19,688 bases of DNA from JBAXRT01 sp037131065. Its GTDB lineage: Bacteria > Bacteroidota > Bacteroidia > Bacteroidales > FEN-979. The first letter of the stretch is position 1. Each line of letters begins with the position of its first letter. Location: NCBI GenBank assembly GCA_037131065.1, contig JBAXRT010000044.1:1-19688 (forward strand), in the 5' to 3' direction. The position numbers were made by a program, and so were the translations under genes. The notes beneath the pieces were generated by a model. That model was not told where the DNA came from. It saw nothing but the letters and a program-made list of their open reading frames with translations, and ran no database searches. Positions 6,881 through 14,350 of this stretch are shown here, piece after piece.

Positions 6881-8607
6881 CAGAACTCGATCTCCAGGTC
6901 AAGCTCCTCCCTGAGCTTTCGAAGGGCGGGATTTTTTTCGGCCATCTTCTCAAACTTCTCTTTGTCGGTGTAGGGTTTTGAATTTTTATCCGATTCGGAA
7001 ATCCTCGTCTGGAGCGTAATTTTGTAATTGTTCAACTCTTTCCTGAGATAAGAGAGCAGCTCTCCCTTCTTTTCATTCAGCCCCTCTTCCAGCAGCTTGT
7101 TGTCGATCGTGAAATCGATCCTGAACTCCTCCATCAGGACCGGCCTGTGTTTCTTCAGCATCGAAAAGAGATGGGGATAGTCGGGCTTCAGCATCTCCGC
7201 GTAGTCATCCCAGCGCAGGTTAAGCAACTCCTGTGAAAATAGGGTTGCCACCTCCGCCAGCGATGGATCAATTGCCAACGGGTCCCTGATCTCGGCATCC
7301 TTCTTTTGCCCCGGCCTGATAGAAACCGTTCCGGCAACATCCTCCGAAAGGTCCTTCATCCTCACCGTCCCGGTCATTTTTTTCTGACCAGCTGGAGGAG
7401 GTGATGAGTGACTAATGACTAATGACGAGTGACTAGTGATTTCGGATTTCGGACTTCGGATTTCTGATTTCTGATTTCCGATTTCTGTTTTCTGATTTCT
7501 GATTTCTGATTTCTGACTTCCCAACGCACACATCTGCAGCAACGCCAGCTCCAAGTGGAGCCGCTTGTTATTGGAGATCTTATAGTTAAGGTCGCAGCGG
7601 TTGTTGATTTCAAGTACCTGGAGAAGAAACCCGGGAGTGCATTGATCGCATTGCTCCAGGTAACGGTTTCGGATGGAGGGGGCGGTCTCAAGCAATTTTG
7701 CGGTAACGGCATCCTTGCATACGAGCAGGTTGCGCAGGTGCTCCCCGAAGCCGATCAGGAAGTGCTGGCCGTCGAACCCTTTGTCGAGGATCTCGTTGAT
7801 GGTCAGCAGGGTCCCTGAAATATCACCATTCAAAATAAATTCCGTGATCCTGAAAAAATATTCGTAATCCAGGACATTAAGGTTTTCCAGGACGGTTTCG
7901 TAGGAGAGGGTATTCCCGGTAAAGCTTACCAGCTGGTCGAAGATCGACAGGGCATCGCGCATGGCGCCGTCGGCCTTCTGGGCGATGATGTGAACGGCAT
8001 TCTCTTCGGTAGTGATCCCCTCCTGGGATGCGACAAAATCGAGGCGGGAGGCGATGTCATCCACCGTGATCCGCTTGAAATCGAAGATCTGGCATCGGCT
8101 CAGGATGGTCGGAAGGATCTTGTGTTTTTCGGTCGTTGCCAGGATGAACTTGGCATAAGCAGGTGGTTCCTCCAGCGTTTTGAGAAAGGCGTTGAAGGCG
8201 GAGGCGGAGAGCATGTGGACTTCGTCGATGATATAGACCTTGTATTTTCCCATCTGCGGAGGTATTCTCACCTGGTCGACGAGGGTACGGATGTCATCCA
8301 CCGAGTTATTGGATGCACCGTCGAGTTCGTAGATGTTGAACGAGGCATTTTCGTTGAAGGAGACACAGGAGCTGCACTGGTCGCAGGCCTCGATATTGGG
8401 AGTGAGATATTCGCAGTTGATGGTCTTGGCCAGGATCCTTGCGCAGGTGGTTTTCCCGACGCCGCGCGGCCCGCAGAAAAGGAAGGCCTGCGCCACCTGG
8501 TTATTCCTGATGGCGTTCTTCAGGGTGTTGGTGATCGATTTCTGTCCGACAACCGTATCAAAAGTCTGGGGTCTGTATTTCCTGGCCGAAACAATAAAGT
8601 TTTCCAT
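6880..8607 (-). CDS. dnaX: DNA polymerase III subunit gamma/tau
   Basis: The clamp-loader ATPase, 575 residues from the ATG at 8607. The N-terminal AAA+ part shows RKYRPQTF, Walker A GPRGVGKT at 46-53, a zinc site with Cys65, Cys75, Cys78 and Cys81, Walker B IIDEVHMLS at 126-134 and sensor TTEKHKILPTILSRC at 158-172. Domain III follows to about residue 360. Residues 363-403 are encoded by an array of seven-base repeats, and a run of seven A encodes residues 409-411; both lie in the linker to the C-terminal tau part. The C-terminus (about 450-575) looks like a normal Bacteroidetes DnaX tail, so the reading frame survives. A longer frame reaching the ATG at 8697 is less likely because MENFIVSARK is the family N-terminus. 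First gene of a four-gene operon. Confidence 0.96.
   Translation of the reverse strand: MENFIVSARKYRPQTFDTVVGQKSITNTLKNAIRNNQVAQAFLFCGPRGVGKTTCARILAKTINCEYLTPNIEACDQCSSCVSFNENASFNIYELDGASNNSVDDIRTLVDQVRIPPQMGKYKVYIIDEVHMLSASAFNAFLKTLEEPPAYAKFILATTEKHKILPTILSRCQIFDFKRITVDDIASRLDFVASQEGITTEENAVHIIAQKADGAMRDALSIFDQLVSFTGNTLSYETVLENLNVLDYEYFFRITEFILNGDISGTLLTINEILDKGFDGQHFLIGFGEHLRNLLVCKDAVTAKLLETAPSIRNRYLEQCDQCTPGFLLQVLEINNRCDLNYKISNNKRLHLELALLQMCALGSQKSEIRNQKTEIGNQKSEIRSPKSEITSHSSLVISHSSPPPAGQKKMTGTVRMKDLSEDVAGTVSIRPGQKKDAEIRDPLAIDPSLAEVATLFSQELLNLRWDDYAEMLKPDYPHLFSMLKKHRPVLMEEFRIDFTIDNKLLEEGLNEKKGELLSYLRKELNNYKITLQTRISESDKNSKPYTDKEKFEKMAEKNPALRKLREELDLEIEF
7377..7383 (-). promoter_or_regulatory. 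A7 run in dnaX, candidate frameshift or slippage site
   Basis: On the coding strand GGT CAG is followed by seven A and TGACC. In the normal frame this reads Gln-Lys-Lys-Met-Thr. Losing one A in the transcript would give AAA AAA TGA, an immediate stop after about 410 residues. A -1 ribosomal shift on A AAA AAA would give 36 further codons before a TGA. Either way the product would keep the ATPase and domain III and lose the tau tail, as the gamma protein does in Escherichia coli and Thermus. Function here is inference. Confidence 0.4.
7401..7519 (-). repeat. Array of about 17 seven-base repeats inside dnaX
   Basis: Read on the coding strand, the segment splits into consecutive seven-base units. 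About twelve are GAAATCA-like (variants GAAGTCA, GAAATCC, GAAATCG, GAAAACA) and the last five are TTAGTCA/CTCGTCA/CTAGTCA-like. Seven is not a multiple of three, so each frame reads the same seven codons and the peptide repeats every seven residues (SEIRNQK). No stop arises in any frame of the GAAATCA part. Similar arrays occur between genes in environmental Bacteroidetes, so this may be an inserted or expanded repeat tolerated in the flexible linker. Confidence 0.85.
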
Positions 8608-8640
8608 AAAGGGGCTTGGGTCAAATCCAAAAAGATGATT

Positions 8641-8648
8641 CAAAATTA
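8641..8648 (-). promoter_or_regulatory. Possible -7 element of dnaX
   Basis: TAATTTTG on the minus strand fits TAnnTTTG and lies 33 bases before the dnaX ATG at 8607. The -33 position has no TTTG, so support is partial. The 88 bases between the divergent dnaX and deacetylase genes must hold promoters for both. Confidence 0.35.
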
Positions 8649-8695
8649 AGAAAGTTTTTGATTTTTCCTTAATTTGGCTGCTGAATGATCCCGGC

Positions 8696-10003
8696 ATGAT
8701 CCTTATCCTGACAGCTTCGGTTACTGCCCGGCTGGAGTATATCTTCTCCCTGCTTCTGAAGGAGATGCTTGGGCTTGATTACTCCATTACCAACTCCCGC
8801 GAACAATGGAACGCATACGAAGGACCGAAATTCTGCTATGCCAGGGAACCGGTCGGGGATTCCCTCTTCATCGAATCGGCCGGGCTTCTTTTCGAGTCTG
8901 TCGTCTTTCCCCATGATCTGAAGATCGTTCACCACGAAGGGACCCCGGTGCTGTTTGAATCGACCCATCCCGGATCGGAACCGGGTTTCGATCCTTTTGC
9001 AGCGGCTTTTTACATGGTATCCCGTTACGAGGAGTATCACAGGAGCAAAAAAGATAAATTCGGGCGCTTTATCGTTTCGGAAAGCATTGCCTGGCAGGGA
9101 AAGTTCCTGGAAATACCTGTCGTGCATCACTGGGTATCAATTCTGGAATCGACCCTGTTAAAGCATTTTCCTGCCCTGAAAATGAGTCGGCGTACTTACT
9201 CTTTTGTCCCGACGATCGACATCGATCATGCCTTTGCCTACCGTGCCCGTACCATAGGAAGGACTGCCGGCAGCATCGGGCGGTCTGTTATCAAGGGCCA
9301 TTTCGGGGAGATCGGACGGCGGCTGCGTGTCATGACCGGCACTGCCAGGGATCCCTACGACAACTATGGTTTCATCCGGTCGGTACATGAAAAGTTCGGG
9401 GTAAAACCACTCTGGTTTATACTCTTTGCCGATTACGGCGGCAATGACAACCAGGTCTCCACCAGGAACAGGGAGTTCCGGGATTTGATTTCCGGGCTTG
9501 ACCGTGACCATACCGTCGGAATCCACCCCTCACTCTCGTCAGGCAAGCACCCGGAGAAACTCGAATCGGAGATCCGCGGACTCTCCGGACTGCTCGGACG
9601 CGATGTAACCATCAGCCGCCAGCATTTCCTTAAAATTTCCTTCCCGAAAACTTACCGAAGCTTACTGCAGCTTGGGATCACCGATGATTACTCGATGGGG
9701 TATGCCTCTCATCCTGGTTTCAGGGCAGGGATGGCCATTCCTTTCCGTTTCTTCGATCTCTCCAGGAATGAGACGACAAATCTTATGATCCACCCGGTTG
9801 CCATCATGGATGTAACGTTAAAGGATTACAGTCGTCTAAATGCGCAACAAAGTCTTGAAGCAATCCGCGAAGTAATTCAGAAGGTCAGGTCGGTAAACGG
9901 AGTTTTTATCAGCCTGTGGCATAATGAGAGTCTTTCCGATACAGGCCACTGGCAGGGCTGGCGTAAGGTTTACAGGGAGTTACTGCGGGAGGCTGCCGGG
10001 TGA
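8696..10003 (+). CDS. Polysaccharide deacetylase-like protein with extra N-terminal domain
   Basis: A 435-residue protein of a Bacteroidetes polysaccharide-deacetylase (NodB/CE4-like) group. Residues 1-165 form a family-specific N-terminal domain including FDPFAAAFYMVSRYEEY at 98-114. The deacetylase-like part begins with PTIDIDHAF at 172-180, which supplies the Asp pair of motif 1; motif 2 is represented by GIHPS at 275-279; later conserved spots are RQHFLK at 308-313 and WHNE at 408-411. The classic second histidine of HxxxH is not obvious, so the metal site may differ. No signal peptide is seen, suggesting a cytoplasmic enzyme acting on an activated or lipid-linked sugar; this is inference. 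Its TGA overlaps the GTG of the next gene. Confidence 0.75.
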   Translation: MILILTASVTARLEYIFSLLLKEMLGLDYSITNSREQWNAYEGPKFCYAREPVGDSLFIESAGLLFESVVFPHDLKIVHHEGTPVLFESTHPGSEPGFDPFAAAFYMVSRYEEYHRSKKDKFGRFIVSESIAWQGKFLEIPVVHHWVSILESTLLKHFPALKMSRRTYSFVPTIDIDHAFAYRARTIGRTAGSIGRSVIKGHFGEIGRRLRVMTGTARDPYDNYGFIRSVHEKFGVKPLWFILFADYGGNDNQVSTRNREFRDLISGLDRDHTVGIHPSLSSGKHPEKLESEIRGLSGLLGRDVTISRQHFLKISFPKTYRSLLQLGITDDYSMGYASHPGFRAGMAIPFRFFDLSRNETTNLMIHPVAIMDVTLKDYSRLNAQQSLEAIREVIQKVRSVNGVFISLWHNESLSDTGHWQGWRKVYRELLREAAG

Positions 10004-10956
10004 AATCAAACATGATCAGGTATCTGAAGCATAAGGAAATTGACAGGACCCGCTGGGACGCTGCAGCCGGACAGGCTGTGAATAGCAGGGTTTATGCAAA
10101 CAGCTGGTATCTCGATATTGTGTCGCCCGGCTGGGATGCCCTTACCGACGAAAATTATCGCAGCATATTTCCCCTGACCCACCGCAGGAAGGCCGGGATC
10201 AGCTACCTGTACCAGCCCTTCTTTACACAACAGCTTGGCCTCTTCTCCGGCGCCCACCTGACACCAGAACTGCTGGATGAATTCCTGGCCGCCATTCCGG
10301 AGGAATACAGGTACATCGAGATCCATCTGAATGCATTTAACAAGCCGGACCCAGAGAAATATGACATCTCGGTAAGGCTAAACCATGAGCTTGACCTGAT
10401 CAGCCCGTATGAGAACCTGGCAGCTAACTATTCACAGAATACCCGCCGGAACATCGTCAAGGCGATCGAATCGGGGGTTACCATCGGCAGGAAGGCAGGA
10501 ACAGACGAACTGATCTCCCTGTTCAGGGAAAATTTCGGAAAAAAAGAGGGAGTGCTGACCTTCGGTGATTACGTCACATTACAGAAACTGCTTGATCATG
10601 CACGCAGAAAGGATATGGGTTACATCACAGGGGCCTATAACCAGGAGGGGAAGCTATCGGCAGCAGCATTTTTTCTGAAAGAGAAGTCCCGTGTATACTT
10701 GCTTTTTGCGGCCAGTGCACCGGAAGCCAGGGAGAACGGTGCGATGTTCATGCTGATAGATCATTTCATCAGGGAAAATGCACTTCAGCAGCTTACCCTC
10801 GATTTTGAAGGGGGAAATGACCCGGGGATCGGGAGGTTCTATAAAAGCTTCGGGGCTGCAGGGATACCCTATTCCCTGCTCCGGATCAACCGGCTTTCAT
10901 GGCCCGTAACACAATGCTTCAATCTGCTTCAAATGCTGAAGGGGAGGAAAAAATAG
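10000..10956 (+). CDS. FemAB/GNAT-like acyltransferase
   Basis: A 318-residue protein resembling the FemAB-like GNAT group (Acetyltransf_6). Typical traits are the N-terminal YANSWYLDIVSPGWDAL region (32-48), a basic NTRRNIVKAIESG segment near 147-159, and a C-terminal half with strands GKLSAAAFF and VYLLFAAS and the segment LDFEGGNDPGIGRFYKSFGA, as seen in proteins that move an amino acid or acyl group onto cell-wall or glycan precursors. The start may be the GTG at 10000, overlapping the previous TGA and seven bases behind GGGAGG, or the ATG at 10012. Coupling to the deacetylase gene suggests the two work on the same glycan or lipid-sugar, but no substrate can be read from the sequence. Confidence 0.75.
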   Translation: MKSNMIRYLKHKEIDRTRWDAAAGQAVNSRVYANSWYLDIVSPGWDALTDENYRSIFPLTHRRKAGISYLYQPFFTQQLGLFSGAHLTPELLDEFLAAIPEEYRYIEIHLNAFNKPDPEKYDISVRLNHELDLISPYENLAANYSQNTRRNIVKAIESGVTIGRKAGTDELISLFRENFGKKEGVLTFGDYVTLQKLLDHARRKDMGYITGAYNQEGKLSAAAFFLKEKSRVYLLFAASAPEARENGAMFMLIDHFIRENALQQLTLDFEGGNDPGIGRFYKSFGAAGIPYSLLRINRLSWPVTQCFNLLQMLKGRKK

Positions 10957-10957
10957 G

Positions 10958-10965
10958 TACATTTG
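10958..10965 (+). promoter_or_regulatory. Possible -7 element of upp
   Basis: TACATTTG fits TAnnTTTG and lies 27 bases before the upp ATG, in the 36-base gap behind the FemAB-like gene. No TTTG is seen at -33. It may give upp a start of its own inside the operon. Confidence 0.4.
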
Positions 10966-10992
10966 TTAGGCTTTAAACCTTAACTTCATATT

Positions 10993-11643
10993 ATGGTAAC
11001 TGTTCTTTCGCACACCAATTCGATACTGAACCAGTTTATCTCTGAGATCAGGGATTCGGAGATCCAGAAGGATAGCATGCGTTTCCGCCGGAACCTCGAG
11101 CGGATAGGGGAGATCTTTGCAGTCCATATCAGCAGGGAACTGGCATACGAAACCAGGGAGGTGACAACCCCGCTCGGGATTGCCAATGTGCCCATGCTGG
11201 TCGAATACCCGGTCCTTACCACCATCCTCCGCGCAGGATTGCCCTTTCACCAGGGTTTTCTGAACATCTTCGACAAGTCGGAGAATGGTTTCATCTCTGC
11301 TTACAGGAAATATGAAAAGAACGGTTCTTTCAGCATTCACATGCAGTATGCTTCAGTCACGGAAACGGACAACAAGGTGGTCATCCTCTCCGATACCATG
11401 CTGGCTTCGGGATCTTCCATGACGCTTGCATACCGTGACCTGATCGCGAACGGGAAACCGAAACGCACCTATATTGCAACCATACTCGCCAGCGTTGAAG
11501 GGCTGGAGAAGGTCAAGCGCAGTGTGCCTCACGATGAGGTCAAGATCATTGTCGGCGTGGTCGACGATGAGATGACAGCCCAGTCCTACATCGTTCCCGG
11601 TCTCGGAGATGCAGGCGATCTTGCTTTCGGCAAAAAACACTAA
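10993..11643 (+). CDS. upp: Uracil phosphoribosyltransferase
   Basis: A 216-residue enzyme that makes UMP from uracil and PRPP in pyrimidine salvage, in the cytoplasm. Bacteroidetes-type upp features: MRFRRNLERIGE at 29-40, TILRAGLPFH at 77-86, the PRPP loop at 133-143 and the uracil-binding tail YIVPGLGDAGDLAFG at 199-213. The loop reads SDTMLASGSSM, where most family members have DPMLATGGS; the conserved Asp134 is kept but Pro, Thr and Gly positions are changed to Thr, Ser and Ser. The fold and tail are intact, so activity is likely. The gene lies 10 bases ahead of the permease and 36 behind the FemAB-like gene. Confidence 0.93.
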   Translation: MVTVLSHTNSILNQFISEIRDSEIQKDSMRFRRNLERIGEIFAVHISRELAYETREVTTPLGIANVPMLVEYPVLTTILRAGLPFHQGFLNIFDKSENGFISAYRKYEKNGSFSIHMQYASVTETDNKVVILSDTMLASGSSMTLAYRDLIANGKPKRTYIATILASVEGLEKVKRSVPHDEVKIIVGVVDDEMTAQSYIVPGLGDAGDLAFGKKH

Positions 11644-11653
11644 GGAATATTTT

Positions 11654-12898
11654 ATGAAGAATACGCTGGTCATTGAAAACCTGAAGATCTCGATCGACTC
11701 GATCAGAAGTCACCTGCTTCGGACCATCCTAACCATCCTGATCATCGCCTTCGGCATCATGGCCCTGGTCGGCATCCTTACGGCGACAGATTCGATCAAG
11801 TATTTTCTTACAAAGAATTTCACCATGATGGGGGCCAACACCTTTACCATCAGGAACCGAAGCCTGAATGTCCACATCGGTGGCGACCGCGGGAAAGAGA
11901 TCCGTTATGAGCCGATATCCTATTCGCAGGCCAAGGAGTTCAAGGACCGGTTCGATTTTCCGGCCTATACCTCTATTTTTACGCGTGCATCGGGAGTGGC
12001 AACACTCAAGTACGGGTCCAACAAAACCAACCCGAATATAAGGATCCTCGGTACGGATGAAAATTACATGATCACCTCGGGCGAGGAGATCGACAAGGGG
12101 AGGAACTTTACTTTCCAGGAGGTCTTTTACGGGTCAAGGGCGACAATCCTCGGCTCCGATATTGTCAAGTCGCTCTTCAAGAACAAGGAGGATCCTATCG
12201 GGAAAGTGATCTCCATAGGGCCCGGCAAGTACAAGGTGGTCGGGGTGCTCAAATCCAAGGGATCGAGCATGGGTTTCAGTGGCGACCAATCGTGTTACAT
12301 TCCCCTGAACAATGTCAGGACCGATTTTCCCCGTCCCAACATGTCGTTCAACATCAACGTGATGACGATCCGGCAGGATCTCCTGGATCCCGCGATCGGT
12401 GAGGCAACAGCCCTTCTCAGGAACATCAGGAAGGTACCGGTGGGGCTGAACGATACATTTGAGATGACCAAAAGTGATAATGTCGCAAAGCTGCTCATCG
12501 AGAACATCAGGTATGTGACCATGGCCGCCACCCTGATCGGGATCATCACCCTGCTTGGCGCTGCGATCGGACTGATGAACATCATGCTCGTCTCAGTCAC
12601 CGAGAGGACACGTGAGATCGGTATCCGGAAAGCGATCGGCGCCACCAAGCGGGTCATCAGAAATCAATTCCTTATTGAAGCCATCGTGATCGGCCAGATA
12701 GGCGGATTGTTTGGGATCTTCCTGGGGATCCTGGTCGGCAATGTGATGTCGCTTGTGATCGGCTCCGCTTTCATCGTCCCATGGATCTGGATCATCACCG
12801 GCGTTGTCCTCTGTTTCATCGTTGCACTTGTCAGCGGGATTATGCCAGCCAGGAAGGCCGCGAACCTCGACCCGATTGAATCACTCCGTTATGAATAG
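11654..12898 (+). CDS. ABC transporter permease, MacB/FtsX type
   Basis: A 414-residue inner-membrane protein with the MacB plan: one N-terminal membrane helix (about 22-43), a large periplasmic domain (about 45-285), then three helices near 290-313, 344-366 and 375-395. The cytoplasmic coupling motif TERTREIGIRKAIGA at 316-330 and the tail PARKAANLDPIESLRYE are typical of the family. Such permeases work with an ATPase to drive export or envelope processes by transenvelope movement. No ATP-binding subunit or membrane-fusion protein lies next to it, so the partner must be encoded elsewhere. The ATG at 11654 is chosen because the N-terminus then matches the family; the frame is open back to 11609, inside upp. 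Confidence 0.93.
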   Translation: MKNTLVIENLKISIDSIRSHLLRTILTILIIAFGIMALVGILTATDSIKYFLTKNFTMMGANTFTIRNRSLNVHIGGDRGKEIRYEPISYSQAKEFKDRFDFPAYTSIFTRASGVATLKYGSNKTNPNIRILGTDENYMITSGEEIDKGRNFTFQEVFYGSRATILGSDIVKSLFKNKEDPIGKVISIGPGKYKVVGVLKSKGSSMGFSGDQSCYIPLNNVRTDFPRPNMSFNINVMTIRQDLLDPAIGEATALLRNIRKVPVGLNDTFEMTKSDNVAKLLIENIRYVTMAATLIGIITLLGAAIGLMNIMLVSVTERTREIGIRKAIGATKRVIRNQFLIEAIVIGQIGGLFGIFLGILVGNVMSLVIGSAFIVPWIWIITGVVLCFIVALVSGIMPARKAANLDPIESLRYE

Positions 12899-12907
12899 AT
12901 CCCTGCC

Positions 12908-14350
12908 ATGGATGTGAACAGTATCATATCCAGGCTCCGGGAGGAGTTTCCTTACGAACCTACAGAGGGACAGGAGCGGCTGCTCGGGGAGCTGGCCGTG
13001 TTTCTTACCATCTCCTGGAAACAGTCCAACGCCCTCTTCATCCTCAGGGGATATGCCGGGACCGGCAAGACCACCATCGTAAAATCGCTGGTCGATGTGC
13101 TGAAAAGTATCGGCAAGCGGGCCGTCCTGCTGGCACCTACGGGCAGGGCAGCAAAGGTCCTGGCGAGTTATACCGGTAAGCCTGCAAATACCATTCACCG
13201 GAAGATCTACATTGCCTGGACGAACAAGGATGGCATGATCGACCTGAAGCCGCAGAAAAATTACCACAAGCATACCCTGTTTATCGTTGATGAGGCATCG
13301 ATGATCCAGCATGCCATCGCTGCCGAAGGTGCTCTCTTCGGGCGCCGGAACCTGCTGGATGACCTTTTCCAGTATGTCCAGTCGGGAGAAAACTGCAGGC
13401 TGCTCTTTATCGGAGATGCAGCCCAGCTACCACCGGTAGGCATGGATGAGAGTCCCGCCCTCGACTCGAAATTTCTCTCAACGACATACCACCTGTCGAT
13501 CGATACCTTTGAGCTCACTGAGGTGGTGCGCCAGACCCGTGAATCCGGGATCCTGGTGAACGCCACGAGGATCCGGAACCAGATTGGAATGGGCGAGATT
13601 AAATTCCCGCTTTTCTCGATCAGTTCTTTCCCTGATATCCGCCGGCTGACCGGTCATGACCTCGGGGAGGAGCTCAACGAAGCCTATTCCGGTTCGGGTA
13701 AGGATAACAATGTGATCATCTGCCGTTCCAACAAACGGGCCAACATTTTCAACCGGGAGATACGGCGGAGGATCCTCTTCTTCGAAGAGGAGATCTCCAC
13801 CGGCGACTACCTGATGGTGGTGAAGAACAACTATTTCTGGCTCCCGGTCGACTCATCCGCCGGCTTTATTGCCAACGGCGATATCGTCGAGATCAAGAGA
13901 ATCAGGAGAACCGATGAGCTCTTCGGTTTCCGGTTTGCCGATGTCACCATCCGGTTCCTCGACTATCCCGAAGAGAAGGAACTTGATGTCAGGATCATCC
14001 TGGATACCCTCATGTCGGAATCTCCTGCGCTTCCGCAGCAGGAGAACAACAGGCTGTTCCAGGCGGTCATGGAATCATACAATGATACGCCAAACCGCCG
14101 GGAAAGGATTGAAAAGGTAAAACTGGATCCTTATTTCAATGCGCTCCAGGTGAAATTCGCCTATGCACTCACATGTCACAAGACTCAGGGAGGACAGTGG
14201 GAAACGGTCTTCCTCGACCAGGGTTATCTCACCGACAATATGCTGAACAAAGACTACCTGCGGTGGCTCTATACAGCAGTAACCCGGGCGACAAAGCGAC
14301 TTTTCCTTGTCAATTTTGAAGAGCGATTCTTCGGAAACTTACCAGCCTAA
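12908..14350 (+). CDS. RecD-like superfamily 1 DNA helicase
   Basis: A 480-residue AAA/SF1 helicase of the RecD2-like type with a C-terminal UvrD_C_2 part. Visible motifs: Walker A GYAGTGKTT at 48-56, motif Ia APTGRAAKVL at 76-85, Walker B FIVDEAS at 125-131, motif III FIGDAAQLPPVG at 167-178, VVRQTRESG, motif V CHKTQGGQW at 423-431 and motif VI YTAVTRAT at 455-462. All helicase motifs are intact. It is shorter than exonuclease V alpha and lacks the long N-terminal domain of RecD2, a form common in Bacteroidetes. It probably unwinds DNA with 5'-3' polarity during repair. It begins 9 bases after the permease stop and its 3' end overlaps the opposing barrel gene by 12 bases. Confidence 0.92.
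   Translation: MDVNSIISRLREEFPYEPTEGQERLLGELAVFLTISWKQSNALFILRGYAGTGKTTIVKSLVDVLKSIGKRAVLLAPTGRAAKVLASYTGKPANTIHRKIYIAWTNKDGMIDLKPQKNYHKHTLFIVDEASMIQHAIAAEGALFGRRNLLDDLFQYVQSGENCRLLFIGDAAQLPPVGMDESPALDSKFLSTTYHLSIDTFELTEVVRQTRESGILVNATRIRNQIGMGEIKFPLFSISSFPDIRRLTGHDLGEELNEAYSGSGKDNNVIICRSNKRANIFNREIRRRILFFEEEISTGDYLMVVKNNYFWLPVDSSAGFIANGDIVEIKRIRRTDELFGFRFADVTIRFLDYPEEKELDVRIILDTLMSESPALPQQENNRLFQAVMESYNDTPNRRERIEKVKLDPYFNALQVKFAYALTCHKTQGGQWETVFLDQGYLTDNMLNKDYLRWLYTAVTRATKRLFLVNFEERFFGNLPA

Noticed and set aside
7401..7519. Possible CRISPR-like array
   Set aside because: Units are seven bases without spacers; it is a simple tandem repeat inside a coding sequence.
7990..8649. 219-residue plus-strand frame opposite dnaX
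   Set aside because: It is the antisense shadow of a strongly conserved gene and its translation resembles no protein.
8608..8697. Longer dnaX start at 8697
   Set aside because: The extra 30 residues are not part of the family N-terminus and would overlap the ATG of the divergent gene; the ATG at 8607 begins the conserved sequence.
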